Of a stretch of DNA of 11,627 bases, positions 5,883-11,605 are shown one piece after another. Origin of the DNA: Actinomycetales bacterium (GTDB lineage: Bacteria > Actinomycetota > Actinomycetes > Actinomycetales > BWSM-131); contig JASBSH010000380.1 in NCBI GenBank assembly GCA_030149025.1, forward strand, positions 1-11,627, in the 5' to 3' direction. Position 1 is the stretch's first letter; every line of letters begins with the position of its first letter. Under the pieces are notes generated by a model. The model was not told the DNA's origin. It did no database searches and was given only the letters and a program-made list of their open reading frames with translations. The position numbers and the translations under genes were made by a program.

Positions 5883-7453
5883 GTGACATGCACCCGATCC
5901 GGCGCGCCCTTGTGTCGGTGTACGACAAGACCGGTCTGGAGGAGCTCGCCCGCGGACTGCACGACGCGGGCGTGGCGATCGTCTCCACCGGGTCGACCGC
6001 CACCCGGATCGCCGCCGCAGGGGTGCCGGTCACCCCGGTGGAGGAGCTCACCGGGTTCCCCGAGTGCCTCGACGGGCGGGTGAAGACGCTGCACCCGAAG
6101 GTGCACGCGGGCCTGCTGGCGATCCGTGAGGACGAGTCGCACATGAACCAGCTGGAGGAGCTCGGCATCGAGCCCTTCGACCTGGTGGTCGTCAACCTCT
6201 ACCCGTTCACCGACACGGTGATGTCCGGCGCCGAACCGCAGGACTGCGTGGAGCAGATCGACATCGGCGGCCCCTCGATGGTGCGGGCCGCGGCGAAGAA
6301 CCACGCCAGCGTCGCCGTCGTCACCTCGCCGGCCCGGTACGCCGAGGTCGTCGAGGCCGCGAGCCGAGGCGGTTTCACCCTCGCCGAGCGGCAGTCCCTT
6401 GCGGCTGAAGCGTTCGTGCACACCGCGACGTACGATGTGGCGGTCGCCTCCTGGATGGGCACCGTCCTGGCACCCACGGACGCCTGCACCGGCTTCCCCC
6501 AGTGGCTCGGCGCCACCTGGGACCGCGCCCAGGTACTGCGGTACGGCGAGAACCCGCACCAGCGAGCGGCCCTGTACCGCAACGGTTCCCAGGACGACCC
6601 GGACGCCGGCGGCCTTGCCGCGGCCGAGCAGCTGCACGGCAAGCAGATGTCCTACAACAACTACGTCGACGCCGACGCGGCCCACCGCGCCGCCTACGAC
6701 TTCACCGAGCCCGCGGTGGCGATCATCAAGCACGCCAACCCGTGCGGCATCGCCGTCGGCCACTCGATCGAGCAGGCCTACGAGCGTGCGCACGCCTGCG
6801 ACCCGGTCTCCGCGTTCGGCGGCGTCATCGCAACCAACCGGCGCGTGACCGCGGCGATGGCGGCCAAGGTCGCCGACGTGTTCACCGAGGTGGTCGTCGC
6901 CCCCGCCTACGACGACGAGGCCCGAGAGGTGCTGTCGCGCAAGAAGAACATCCGGTTGCTCGTCGCCCGCCCACGTCGCCGCGACGGCGTGGAGACCCGC
7001 CCGATCTCGGGCGGGATGCTCATGCAGGCCATCGACCTGATCGACGCTCAGGGCGACGACCCAGCCACCTGGACGCTGGCGTCGGGGGAGCCGGCGGACG
7101 ACGTCACGCTCGCCGGTCTCGCATTCGCCTGGCGCGCTGTGCGCGCGGTCAGGTCCAACGCCATCCTGCTCGCGAAGGACGGCGCCAGCGTCGGCATCGG
7201 CATGGGGCAGGTGAACCGCGTGGACTCCTGCCGTCTCGCGGTCGAGCGGGCCGGCGCGGAACGCGCTCGGGGATCCGTGGCGGCGTCCGACGCGTTCTTC
7301 CCCTTCGCCGACGGCCTTCAGGTGCTGTTGGACGCGGGCGTGCGTGCCGTCGTCCAGCCGGGTGGGTCCGTCCGCGACGAGGACGTGGTGACGGCCGCGA
7401 ACGCGGCCGGCGTCACGATGTACCTGACCGGCACGCGGCACTTCGCGCACTGA
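5879..7453 (+). CDS. purH: Bifunctional AICAR transformylase / IMP cyclohydrolase
   Basis: PurH carries out the last two steps of IMP synthesis: formylation of AICAR with 10-formyl-THF and ring closure. The 524-residue product is normal in length. The N-terminal IMP cyclohydrolase (MGS-like) domain covers about 5-135, with VSVYDKTGL, VSTGSTA and CLDGRVKTLHPKVHAGLLA. The transformylase domain covers about 140-520, with RYGENPHQRAALY (221-233), KQMSYNNYVDADAA, the catalytic Lys284-His285 in IIKHANPCG, RSNAILLAKDGASVGIGMGQ and the terminal LTGTRHFAH. The TTG start at 5879 overlaps the purN stop and has AAAGG ten bases upstream (5864-5868). ATG 5888 is an alternative three codons in, but its upstream region is weaker. 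It is co-transcribed with purN and faces the DUF3017 gene tail to tail 42 bp downstream. Confidence 0.96.
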   Translation: MSDMHPIRRALVSVYDKTGLEELARGLHDAGVAIVSTGSTATRIAAAGVPVTPVEELTGFPECLDGRVKTLHPKVHAGLLAIREDESHMNQLEELGIEPFDLVVVNLYPFTDTVMSGAEPQDCVEQIDIGGPSMVRAAAKNHASVAVVTSPARYAEVVEAASRGGFTLAERQSLAAEAFVHTATYDVAVASWMGTVLAPTDACTGFPQWLGATWDRAQVLRYGENPHQRAALYRNGSQDDPDAGGLAAAEQLHGKQMSYNNYVDADAAHRAAYDFTEPAVAIIKHANPCGIAVGHSIEQAYERAHACDPVSAFGGVIATNRRVTAAMAAKVADVFTEVVVAPAYDDEAREVLSRKKNIRLLVARPRRRDGVETRPISGGMLMQAIDLIDAQGDDPATWTLASGEPADDVTLAGLAFAWRAVRAVRSNAILLAKDGASVGIGMGQVNRVDSCRLAVERAGAERARGSVAASDAFFPFADGLQVLLDAGVRAVVQPGGSVRDEDVVTAANAAGVTMYLTGTRHFAH

Positions 7454-7462
7454 CTTCCGGGG

Positions 7463-7495
7463 GCCGGCTCATCGGTGGCTCACCGGTACACCGGC
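7463..7495. terminator. Possible bidirectional terminator between purH and the DUF3017 gene
   Basis: An interrupted stem is centred on 7479: GCCGG/CCGGC outside (7463-7467 with 7491-7495), a 3x3 internal loop, then ATCGGTG/CACCGGT (7471-7477 with 7481-7487, one G-T wobble) closed by GCT. It fills most of the 42-bp gap between two convergent genes and touches the DUF3017 stop. There is no T-run, which is usual for actinobacteria. Confidence 0.42.
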
Positions 7496-7774
7496 TCACC
7501 GCAGCGGAACACCCTGCGCCAGCACGACGAGCGCGAGCGCCATGAGGGTCGCCACCAGCGTGTCGACCACACGCGACCGGACGGCGAGGGGTCCGGCCAG
7601 CCTGATCGGCAGGGCCAGGCGCGCGAGCGCGGCGAGACCGAGCAGCGCGGCGAGGGCGTAGGCGCCGATGCGGAAGCTGACGAGGACGCCGAGCGCCAGG
7701 GAGACCCCGACACCGACGATGAGGGCCACGATCACCCACGCTCCGTGTGAGGGGGTCGAGTGCTCGGGCGCCAC
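7496..7774 (-). CDS. DUF3017-family small membrane protein
   Basis: This 92-residue protein of unknown function has three hydrophobic stretches at about 12-33 (GAWVIVALIVGVGVSLALGVL), 36-56 and 73-90. Between them lies LPIRLAGPLAVRSRVVDTLV (55-74), the most conserved-looking part of DUF3017 proteins, where LAVRSR-x-D is characteristic. In actinobacteria this small protein is usually found near purH, folD and mdh, and here it lies between purH and mdh on the opposite strand from both. The GTG start at 7774 has no Shine-Dalgarno sequence. On the minus strand a TANNNT box (TACCCT, 7786-7781) ends six bases before it, as expected for a leaderless mRNA. The frame stays open far upstream, but that part is Arg/Ser-rich and looks like shadow coding. 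The family assignment rests on motif and location; no biochemical role can be given. Confidence 0.8.
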   Translation of the reverse strand: MAPEHSTPSHGAWVIVALIVGVGVSLALGVLVSFRIGAYALAALLGLAALARLALPIRLAGPLAVRSRVVDTLVATLMALALVVLAQGVPLR

Positions 7775-8029
7775 GCGGCGAGGGTAACGGCCGCCGGCCG
7801 ATGAAGATCTTCGCAGGGGCTGCGCCGCGGGTACTCCCCGATGGCCTGTCCGTGTGGTCCGGCTTTCTGCTGCGTGACCCACTGCCTCCAACGCCGAGGA
7901 GGGCGCCGCGTGCCTGTGATTCCCAGCGGTGCGGTAACCGACCACCAGCCAGCACGTCGGCCCGTGACGGCCTTCGATAACCTGCAACGCAGCGGACCGA
8001 CCGACCACAGGGCCGGTTCCCGGAATGTG

Positions 8030-8078
8030 TCTGTCCCACCACGATCTGTCTGTCCCAACACAATCTGTCCCAACACAA
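8030..8078 (+). repeat. Three 15-bp direct repeats in the mdh leader
   Basis: The unit TCTGTCCCAACACAA occurs at 8049-8063 and immediately again at 8064-8078. A diverged copy TCTGTCCCACCACGA is at 8030-8044, separated by the four bases TCTG. The last copy runs directly into the mdh ribosome binding site. The array could be a multi-site operator, an RNA element of the leader, or a slippage product. Confidence 0.75.
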
Positions 8079-8083
8079 GGAGG
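8077..8083 (+). promoter_or_regulatory. Strong ribosome binding site of mdh
   Basis: AAGGAGG lies eight bases before ATG 8092. It shares its first two A residues with the last copy of the 15-bp repeat, so anything bound to the repeat could block translation. Confidence 0.8.
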
Positions 8084-8091
8084 CCCGGCCA

Positions 8092-9048
8092 ATGGCGCGC
8101 AAGGGCAAGGTGACCGTCGTCGGATCCGGCTACTACGGCTCGACCACGGCACAGCGGCTCGCCGAGTACGACATCCTCGAGACCGTCGTGATGACCGACA
8201 TCAAGGACGGCTGGGCCGAGGGCCTCGCGCTCGACCTGAACCAGTCCAGACCCATCGAGCGCTTCGAGACCGAGGTGATCGGCAAGACGACAGGCCAGAA
8301 CGATGAAGGCTACGAGGTCATCGAGGGCTCCGACGTCGTCGTGATCACCGCGGGCCTGCCACGCAAGCCGGGCATGAGCCGGATGGACCTGCTGGAGGTC
8401 AACGCGAAGATCGTCCGCGGCGTCTCGGAGAACATCGCTCGTTACGCGCCGGACGCGGTGGTCATCAACGTCTCGAACCCGCTGGACGAGATGACCACGC
8501 TCGTGCAGCTGGCCACCGGCTTCCCGCACCAGCGGGTGATGGGCCAGGCCGGCATGCTGGACACGGCGCGCTTCACGAACTCGGTCGCCGAGAAGCTCGG
8601 TGTGCCAGTGAGCACGGTCAAGACCCTGACCCTCGGCTCGCACGGCGACACGATGGTCCCCGTCCCGAGCGCCTGCACGGTGGACGGGAAGCCGCTGTCC
8701 GACGTCCTCGACGCCGAGGCCATCGACCAGCTCGTGGACCGCACCCGCAACGGCGGCGCGGAGGTGGTGGCGCTGCTGAAGTCCGGCTCCGCCTTCTACG
8801 CGCCGTCGGCCGCCGCCGCCCGGATGGCCCGCGCCGTGATCGAGGACAGCGGCGCCGTCATGCCGGTCTGCGCCTGGGTGGACGGTGAGTACGGTATCTC
8901 CGGGGTCTACCTCGGGGTCGAGGTCGAGATCGGCAAGGAGGGTGTCCGCCGGGTCGTCGAGCGGGATCTGACCGACACCGAGAAGCAGGGCCTGAAGGCT
9001 GCCGCGGACGCGGTGAAGTCCAAGGCCGCGGACGTCGCGAACCTCTGA
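8092..9048 (+). CDS. mdh: Malate dehydrogenase, LDH-like (type 3)
   Basis: The enzyme interconverts malate and oxaloacetate with NAD(H) in the TCA cycle. The 318-residue product belongs to the lactate/malate dehydrogenase superfamily. The Rossmann loop GSGYYGSTTAQ is at 11-21, with Asp36 placed to bind the NAD ribose. The substrate loop PRKPGMSR gives Arg91 and Arg97, where Arg at the specificity position favours malate over lactate. Asn129 is in NVSNP, Asp157 and Arg160 in MLDTARF, and the catalytic His184 in GSHGDTMVP. This pattern resembles the tetrameric, LDH-like MDHs of Chloroflexus and Bacillus. Many other actinobacteria, such as Streptomyces and Mycobacterium, have a larger cytosolic-type MDH instead. 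The ATG is fixed by a strong ribosome binding site and three repeats precede it. It is monocistronic, ending at the hairpin at 9067. The function is nearly certain; lactate activity is unlikely given Arg91. Confidence 0.94.
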   Translation: MARKGKVTVVGSGYYGSTTAQRLAEYDILETVVMTDIKDGWAEGLALDLNQSRPIERFETEVIGKTTGQNDEGYEVIEGSDVVVITAGLPRKPGMSRMDLLEVNAKIVRGVSENIARYAPDAVVINVSNPLDEMTTLVQLATGFPHQRVMGQAGMLDTARFTNSVAEKLGVPVSTVKTLTLGSHGDTMVPVPSACTVDGKPLSDVLDAEAIDQLVDRTRNGGAEVVALLKSGSAFYAPSAAAARMARAVIEDSGAVMPVCAWVDGEYGISGVYLGVEVEIGKEGVRRVVERDLTDTEKQGLKAAADAVKSKAADVANL

Positions 9049-9066
9049 CCCACCCTCCTTCAAGCG

Positions 9067-9115
9067 GTGATCATGGGATCCCACCACCTCTGAGGTGGCG
9101 GGATCCCATGATCAC
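9067..9115. terminator. Long near-perfect palindrome after mdh, probable terminator
   Basis: Two 24-bp arms (9067-9090 and 9092-9115) pair with a single mismatch (A9083 with C9099) around one T. The outer halves contain GTGATCATGGGATCCC and its complement. It begins 19 bases after the mdh stop and would form a very stable RNA hairpin, without a T-run. Its outer sequence resembles the complement of the dispersed repeat: GTGATCATG, two variable bases, then ATCCC. It may therefore be a member of that repeat family put to use as a terminator. Confidence 0.65.
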
Positions 9116-9134
9116 GTTACGGGTTGAACGCTGG

Positions 9135-9182
9135 CTGCCCCTGGGCCACCGGCTGACCCTGCCCCTGGGCCACCGGCTGACC
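9135..9182 (+). repeat. 24-bp unit in two exact tandem copies
   Basis: The copies lie at 9135-9158 and 9159-9182; each begins CTGCCCCTGGG and ends CCACCGGCTGACC. A further CTGACCC follows. The unit is a multiple of three, but no supported gene covers it. Confidence 0.85.
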
Positions 9183-9193
9183 CTGACCCCATT

Positions 9194-9249
9194 CTGTGCG
9201 ACGTTCCGGTCGCGAATCGCCGGCATGTCAGCCCCGGGACGTCGCACAG
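9194..9249. repeat. Inverted repeat with 16-bp arms
   Basis: CTGTGCGACGTTCCGG (9194-9209) pairs with CCGGGACGTCGCACAG (9234-9249) at 15 of 16 positions around a 24-base loop. It lies between convergent genes, so it may help end transcription from either side, or be a mobile palindrome. Confidence 0.65.
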
Positions 9250-9288
9250 GTCGGGGGAGGGGGTGCAGCGAGCGTGGGCCGATGCCTG

Positions 9289-9311
9289 GTGAACCGGGAT
9301 TTCATGATCAC
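9289..9311 (+). repeat. Dispersed repeat, copy 2
   Basis: A 23-base copy starting GTGAACC with core CCGGGATTTCATGATC and ending AC, followed by CCGGAGGGGGG. It is identical to copy 3 over all 23 bases. The flanks also match: GCCTG lies shortly before and a G-rich run follows. Confidence 0.9.
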
Positions 9312-9345
9312 CCGGAGGGGGGACGAGCGCGCGGGGGCCTGGCCG

Positions 9346-9368
9346 GTGAACCGGGATTTCATGATCAC
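9346..9368 (+). repeat. Dispersed repeat, copy 3
   Basis: This second 23-base copy lies 57 bp after copy 2 in the same orientation. Its ends extend to CCGGTGA and TCACCGG, giving a 7-bp stem (9343-9349 with 9365-9371) around a 15-base loop. A G-rich run follows it. It lies 27 bp beyond the peptidase stop. Confidence 0.9.
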
Positions 9369-9395
9369 CGGGGGAGGGGGGTGAGTGGCGCCCGA

Positions 9396-11453
9396 TCAGG
9401 TGCCCGGCGTCGTGGGCAGGTGCTTGCCCCACCAGCGCAGGATGTGCTCGAACCGCGCCCTGCGGTGTCGCGGCCGGCCGCTGCGCGACAGCTCATGCCC
9501 CTCACCGGGGAAGACGAGCAGCTCGGTCTCCACACCGGCCAGCTTCAGCGCGGTGTACCAGCGCTGGCCCTGCTCCAGCGGTGTGCGCCAGTCGGCCTCC
9601 GAGTGGATGACCAGCGTCGGCGTCACCACCTTGTCCACGTACGTCAGCGGCGCCTGCTGCCGCATCGCGTCGGTGTCACCGTGGTACCCCCGGGGGAAGA
9701 ACCAGCCGATGTCCGAGGAGCCCACGAACGTGCACGGGTCCAGATAGCCGCGCTCCACGATGGCCGCCACGAACCTGTCGGTCTGCGTCGTCAGCCACGC
9801 GGTCATGTAGCCGCCGTACGACCCGCCCATCACGCCGACGCGGTAGCCGTCGAGGAGGAGCGACTCGTCCGCCAGCGCGCCGTCGAGGAACTGCAGCACG
9901 TCCGCGGCGTCCCGGTCCCCGAATGCGCCCTCGATGACTCGGCCGTGGGGCTCCCCGTAGCCGGCCGAGCCGCGGGGGTTGCACATCAGCACCGCGTACC
10001 CGGCTCCGGCGTACACCTGCGCCTCGTCGAACAGCCCCCACCCGTACGCCGCGTACGGACCGCCGTGGATGTTCAGGAGCACCGGGTACGGCCCGTCGCC
10101 GAACCGCTCGGCGTCCGGAAGCACCAGCCAGCCGTGCACCGGATAGCCGTCGTCCGCCGTGACCGTGAGCTCGCGAAGCGGACGAATACCCTTCTCGCGC
10201 AACGTTTCTGACAGGTGGGTGAGTAAGCGCCCCACCGGCGCCCCACCCTCGCGGACGACGTACAGGTCACCAGCGCGCTCGGCATCGGCGACGACCGCGA
10301 CCACCACGTCCCCGTCAGCGGTGGCGGCGTGCGGACGCACCACCCGCTCACCGGCGAAGACCTCGATCGCTGTGGTCCCGTCCACCGGTTCGCCGTCCGG
10401 ATCGATCTCCAGGAGCCGGACGGCGCCCCGCACTCGGTCCTGGACCAGGACACCGCGGCTGGTCACCGTCATGTGGCTTCCCGCCTCGCCGAGATCGATC
10501 GTCTCGGGGTCCGTCAGCCTCCGTTGACCCGCGCCGTCCACGCCCACCACGTACAGCCCGGGGTTGCGGGCGACGAAGTCGAGCCCGGACTCGCCCACCT
10601 CGTTGGCGACGAAGAACAGCCGGGAGCCGTCGGGTGCGAAGGCGACCTCGTTCACCGACAGGTCACCGCTGCTCACCTGCCGCGCCCCACCACCGCCTGC
10701 TGGCAGGACGAAGACATGGCTGCGAAGGTCCTCCGCCTGCCCGTCGCGCCGGTCGGACGTGAAGGCCACCAGCTCACCATCGGGGCTCCACACGGGGGAG
10801 CCGTCGTCGGAGTCGCCGTCGGTCAGCTGCGCAGGCTGAAGCGTGTCGGCGAGGTCGGTGCCGTCAGCGTTCACGAGGTCGACGGAGCCGAGGTCGAGCA
10901 CGAAGACGTGCTGCCTTCGGTCGACGGTGTAGCCGAGACCGTCGATCCGGTAGGCCAGCGTGGTGATGAGCCGTGGCGGCTCGGCGTCCGGCGTCACGTC
11001 GGGGTCGGTGCCGTACCGCCCCTCCTCGGGGACCCTCGCGGTGTAGACGATCCGGCGGGAGTCCGGGCTCCAGCGGGGGGCGCCCGCACCGAGGGGATGG
11101 TCGGTGAGCCGGACCGCCTCACCGCCGGCGGCGGGAACGACATGCAGCTGGGGCTTGCCCTTCGGCTCGGCCCGCAGGAAGGCGATCCACCGGCCGTCCG
11201 GGCTGACTTGCGGTGAGGTGTCGCGGTGCCCGCGGGTGAGCCGCTCGAGGTGAGCGTCCGTGCGCTCGTGCGTGGCGGCGTCCCCGTCCCGGTCGTGCTC
11301 AGCGGAGGAGTCGAGCCGGACCCGCCACAGGCTGCCGACGTACTCGTCGGTGTCGGAGTCCGGTCGCAGCACCGACACGACGGCCGCCCGTCCGTCCGGG
11401 GCGACGGCGGGGGAGGTGCAGGCGCGGAGAAGGTCCAGGTCCTCGGGGCGCAT
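9396..11453 (-). CDS. S9-family serine peptidase (prolyl oligopeptidase / acylaminoacyl-peptidase type)
   Basis: The 685-residue product is a likely cytosolic peptidase that cleaves short peptides, or N-acyl residues from them. The N-terminal part (about 1-410) is a beta-propeller with TolB/PD40-type blades, seen as repeated SPDG motifs at about 18, 84, 129, 223 and 273. The C-terminal alpha/beta-hydrolase domain (about 425-685) has HGGPYAAYG (463-471) for the oxyanion region, the nucleophile Ser545 in GGSYGGYM, Asp621 in HSEADWRTP and His653 in EGHELSRSGRP. These order and motifs fit subfamily S9C. No signal peptide is present. The ATG at 11453 has no Shine-Dalgarno sequence. A minus-strand TANNNT box (TAGCGT, 11465-11460) ends six bases before it, suggesting a leaderless transcript. 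It is divergent from icd and convergent with mdh. Exact specificity cannot be read. Confidence 0.93.
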   Translation of the reverse strand: MRPEDLDLLRACTSPAVAPDGRAAVVSVLRPDSDTDEYVGSLWRVRLDSSAEHDRDGDAATHERTDAHLERLTRGHRDTSPQVSPDGRWIAFLRAEPKGKPQLHVVPAAGGEAVRLTDHPLGAGAPRWSPDSRRIVYTARVPEEGRYGTDPDVTPDAEPPRLITTLAYRIDGLGYTVDRRQHVFVLDLGSVDLVNADGTDLADTLQPAQLTDGDSDDGSPVWSPDGELVAFTSDRRDGQAEDLRSHVFVLPAGGGGARQVSSGDLSVNEVAFAPDGSRLFFVANEVGESGLDFVARNPGLYVVGVDGAGQRRLTDPETIDLGEAGSHMTVTSRGVLVQDRVRGAVRLLEIDPDGEPVDGTTAIEVFAGERVVRPHAATADGDVVVAVVADAERAGDLYVVREGGAPVGRLLTHLSETLREKGIRPLRELTVTADDGYPVHGWLVLPDAERFGDGPYPVLLNIHGGPYAAYGWGLFDEAQVYAGAGYAVLMCNPRGSAGYGEPHGRVIEGAFGDRDAADVLQFLDGALADESLLLDGYRVGVMGGSYGGYMTAWLTTQTDRFVAAIVERGYLDPCTFVGSSDIGWFFPRGYHGDTDAMRQQAPLTYVDKVVTPTLVIHSEADWRTPLEQGQRWYTALKLAGVETELLVFPGEGHELSRSGRPRHRRARFEHILRWWGKHLPTTPGT

Positions 11454-11564
11454 GAGGGAACGCTAGTCGTCATACGGTGAGTGGCGACGGCCGGCTGGGA
11501 AGCGCTGTGGACGGGAGCAGCAGACGGTAGGGACGACGAAAGCCGGCGCCTGCAGCTGTTGATA

Positions 11565-11578
11565 TCTTGACGTCAAGA
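11565..11578. promoter_or_regulatory. 14-bp palindromic operator candidate upstream of icd
   Basis: TCTTGACGTCAAGA is a perfect 14-bp palindrome. It overlaps the TANNNT box TATCTT (11563-11568) and the expected transcription start, 27 bases before the icd ATG. A related half-site TTGATATC adjoins on the left (11559-11566). The position is ideal for a dimeric repressor. The size resembles operators of winged-helix (for example MarR-type) regulators, but I cannot name the protein. Confidence 0.5.
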
Positions 11579-11593
11579 AAAGTTGGACTCGCG

Positions 11594-11599
11594 AAGGAG
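11594..11599 (+). promoter_or_regulatory. Ribosome binding site of icd
   Basis: AAGGAG lies six bases before ATG 11606 and supports that start although only seven codons follow. Confidence 0.75.
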
Positions 11600-11605
11600 A
11601 GGCTG

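Larger units (their letters stand above)
7775..8091. promoter_or_regulatory. Divergent intergenic region between the DUF3017 gene and mdh
   Basis: These 317 bp must hold the promoters of two divergent genes. Next to the DUF3017 start is the minus-strand box TACCCT (7786-7781). Further in are a 10-bp palindrome GAAGATCTTC (7803-7812) and CGGTAACCG (7933-7941). A plus-strand TANNNT box TAACCT (7978-7983) could serve mdh, but I see no matching -35. Three 15-bp repeats lie at 8030-8078, followed by the mdh ribosome binding site. I see no convincing gene here; the open frames crossing it are extensions or shadows of neighbours. Confidence 0.5.
9116..9395. other. Repeat-rich non-coding gap between mdh and the peptidase gene
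   Basis: No gene is supported in these 280 bp, where two convergent genes end. They hold a duplicated 24-bp unit (9135-9182), an inverted repeat with 16-bp arms (9194-9249), two dispersed-repeat copies (9289, 9346) and G-runs at 9253-9263 and 9370-9381. Open frames crossing it on both strands read repetitive low-complexity peptides and are rejected. Confidence 0.7.
11454..11605. promoter_or_regulatory. Divergent promoter region, peptidase gene and icd
   Basis: These 152 bp separate two divergent starts. On the minus strand TAGCGT (11465-11460) is a -10 candidate for the peptidase. On the plus strand TATCTT (11563-11568) is a -10 candidate for icd, overlapped by a palindrome at 11565-11578. 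No clear -35 boxes are seen. Confidence 0.45.

Noticed and set aside
5513..7450. 645-codon open frame on the minus strand opposite purN and purH
   Set aside because: It mirrors the real genes in a high-GC third-position-biased frame and is rich in Arg, Gly, Asp and His with no domain. purN and purH on the plus strand carry full motifs.
8030..8078. Riboswitch in the mdh leader
   Set aside because: The leader consists of simple direct repeats without a recognisable aptamer or paired stems.
7732..9087. 451-codon minus-strand open frame opposite mdh
   Set aside because: Low-complexity shadow of mdh; it runs through the intergenic region and overlaps the DUF3017 gene in another frame.
9289..9368. 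CRISPR array
   Set aside because: Only two adjacent 23-bp copies with one 34-bp gap plus G-rich flanks, a third copy 4 kb away, and no cas genes; a dispersed repeat explains it better.
9112..9432. Minus-strand frame with repeated Gly-Ser-Ala-Gly-Gly-Pro and DHEIPVH segments
   Set aside because: Its repeats are only translations of the 24-bp duplication and the dispersed repeat; it also runs into the end of the peptidase gene.
9108..10211. Plus-strand open frame across the repeat gap and peptidase gene
   Set aside because: It begins in repeats and continues opposite the well-supported peptidase, reading Arg/Val/His-rich low-complexity sequence.
10329..11216. Plus-strand open frame of 295 codons opposite the peptidase propeller
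   Set aside because: Antisense shadow; no motif, and the minus-strand frame has the catalytic triad and propeller repeats.
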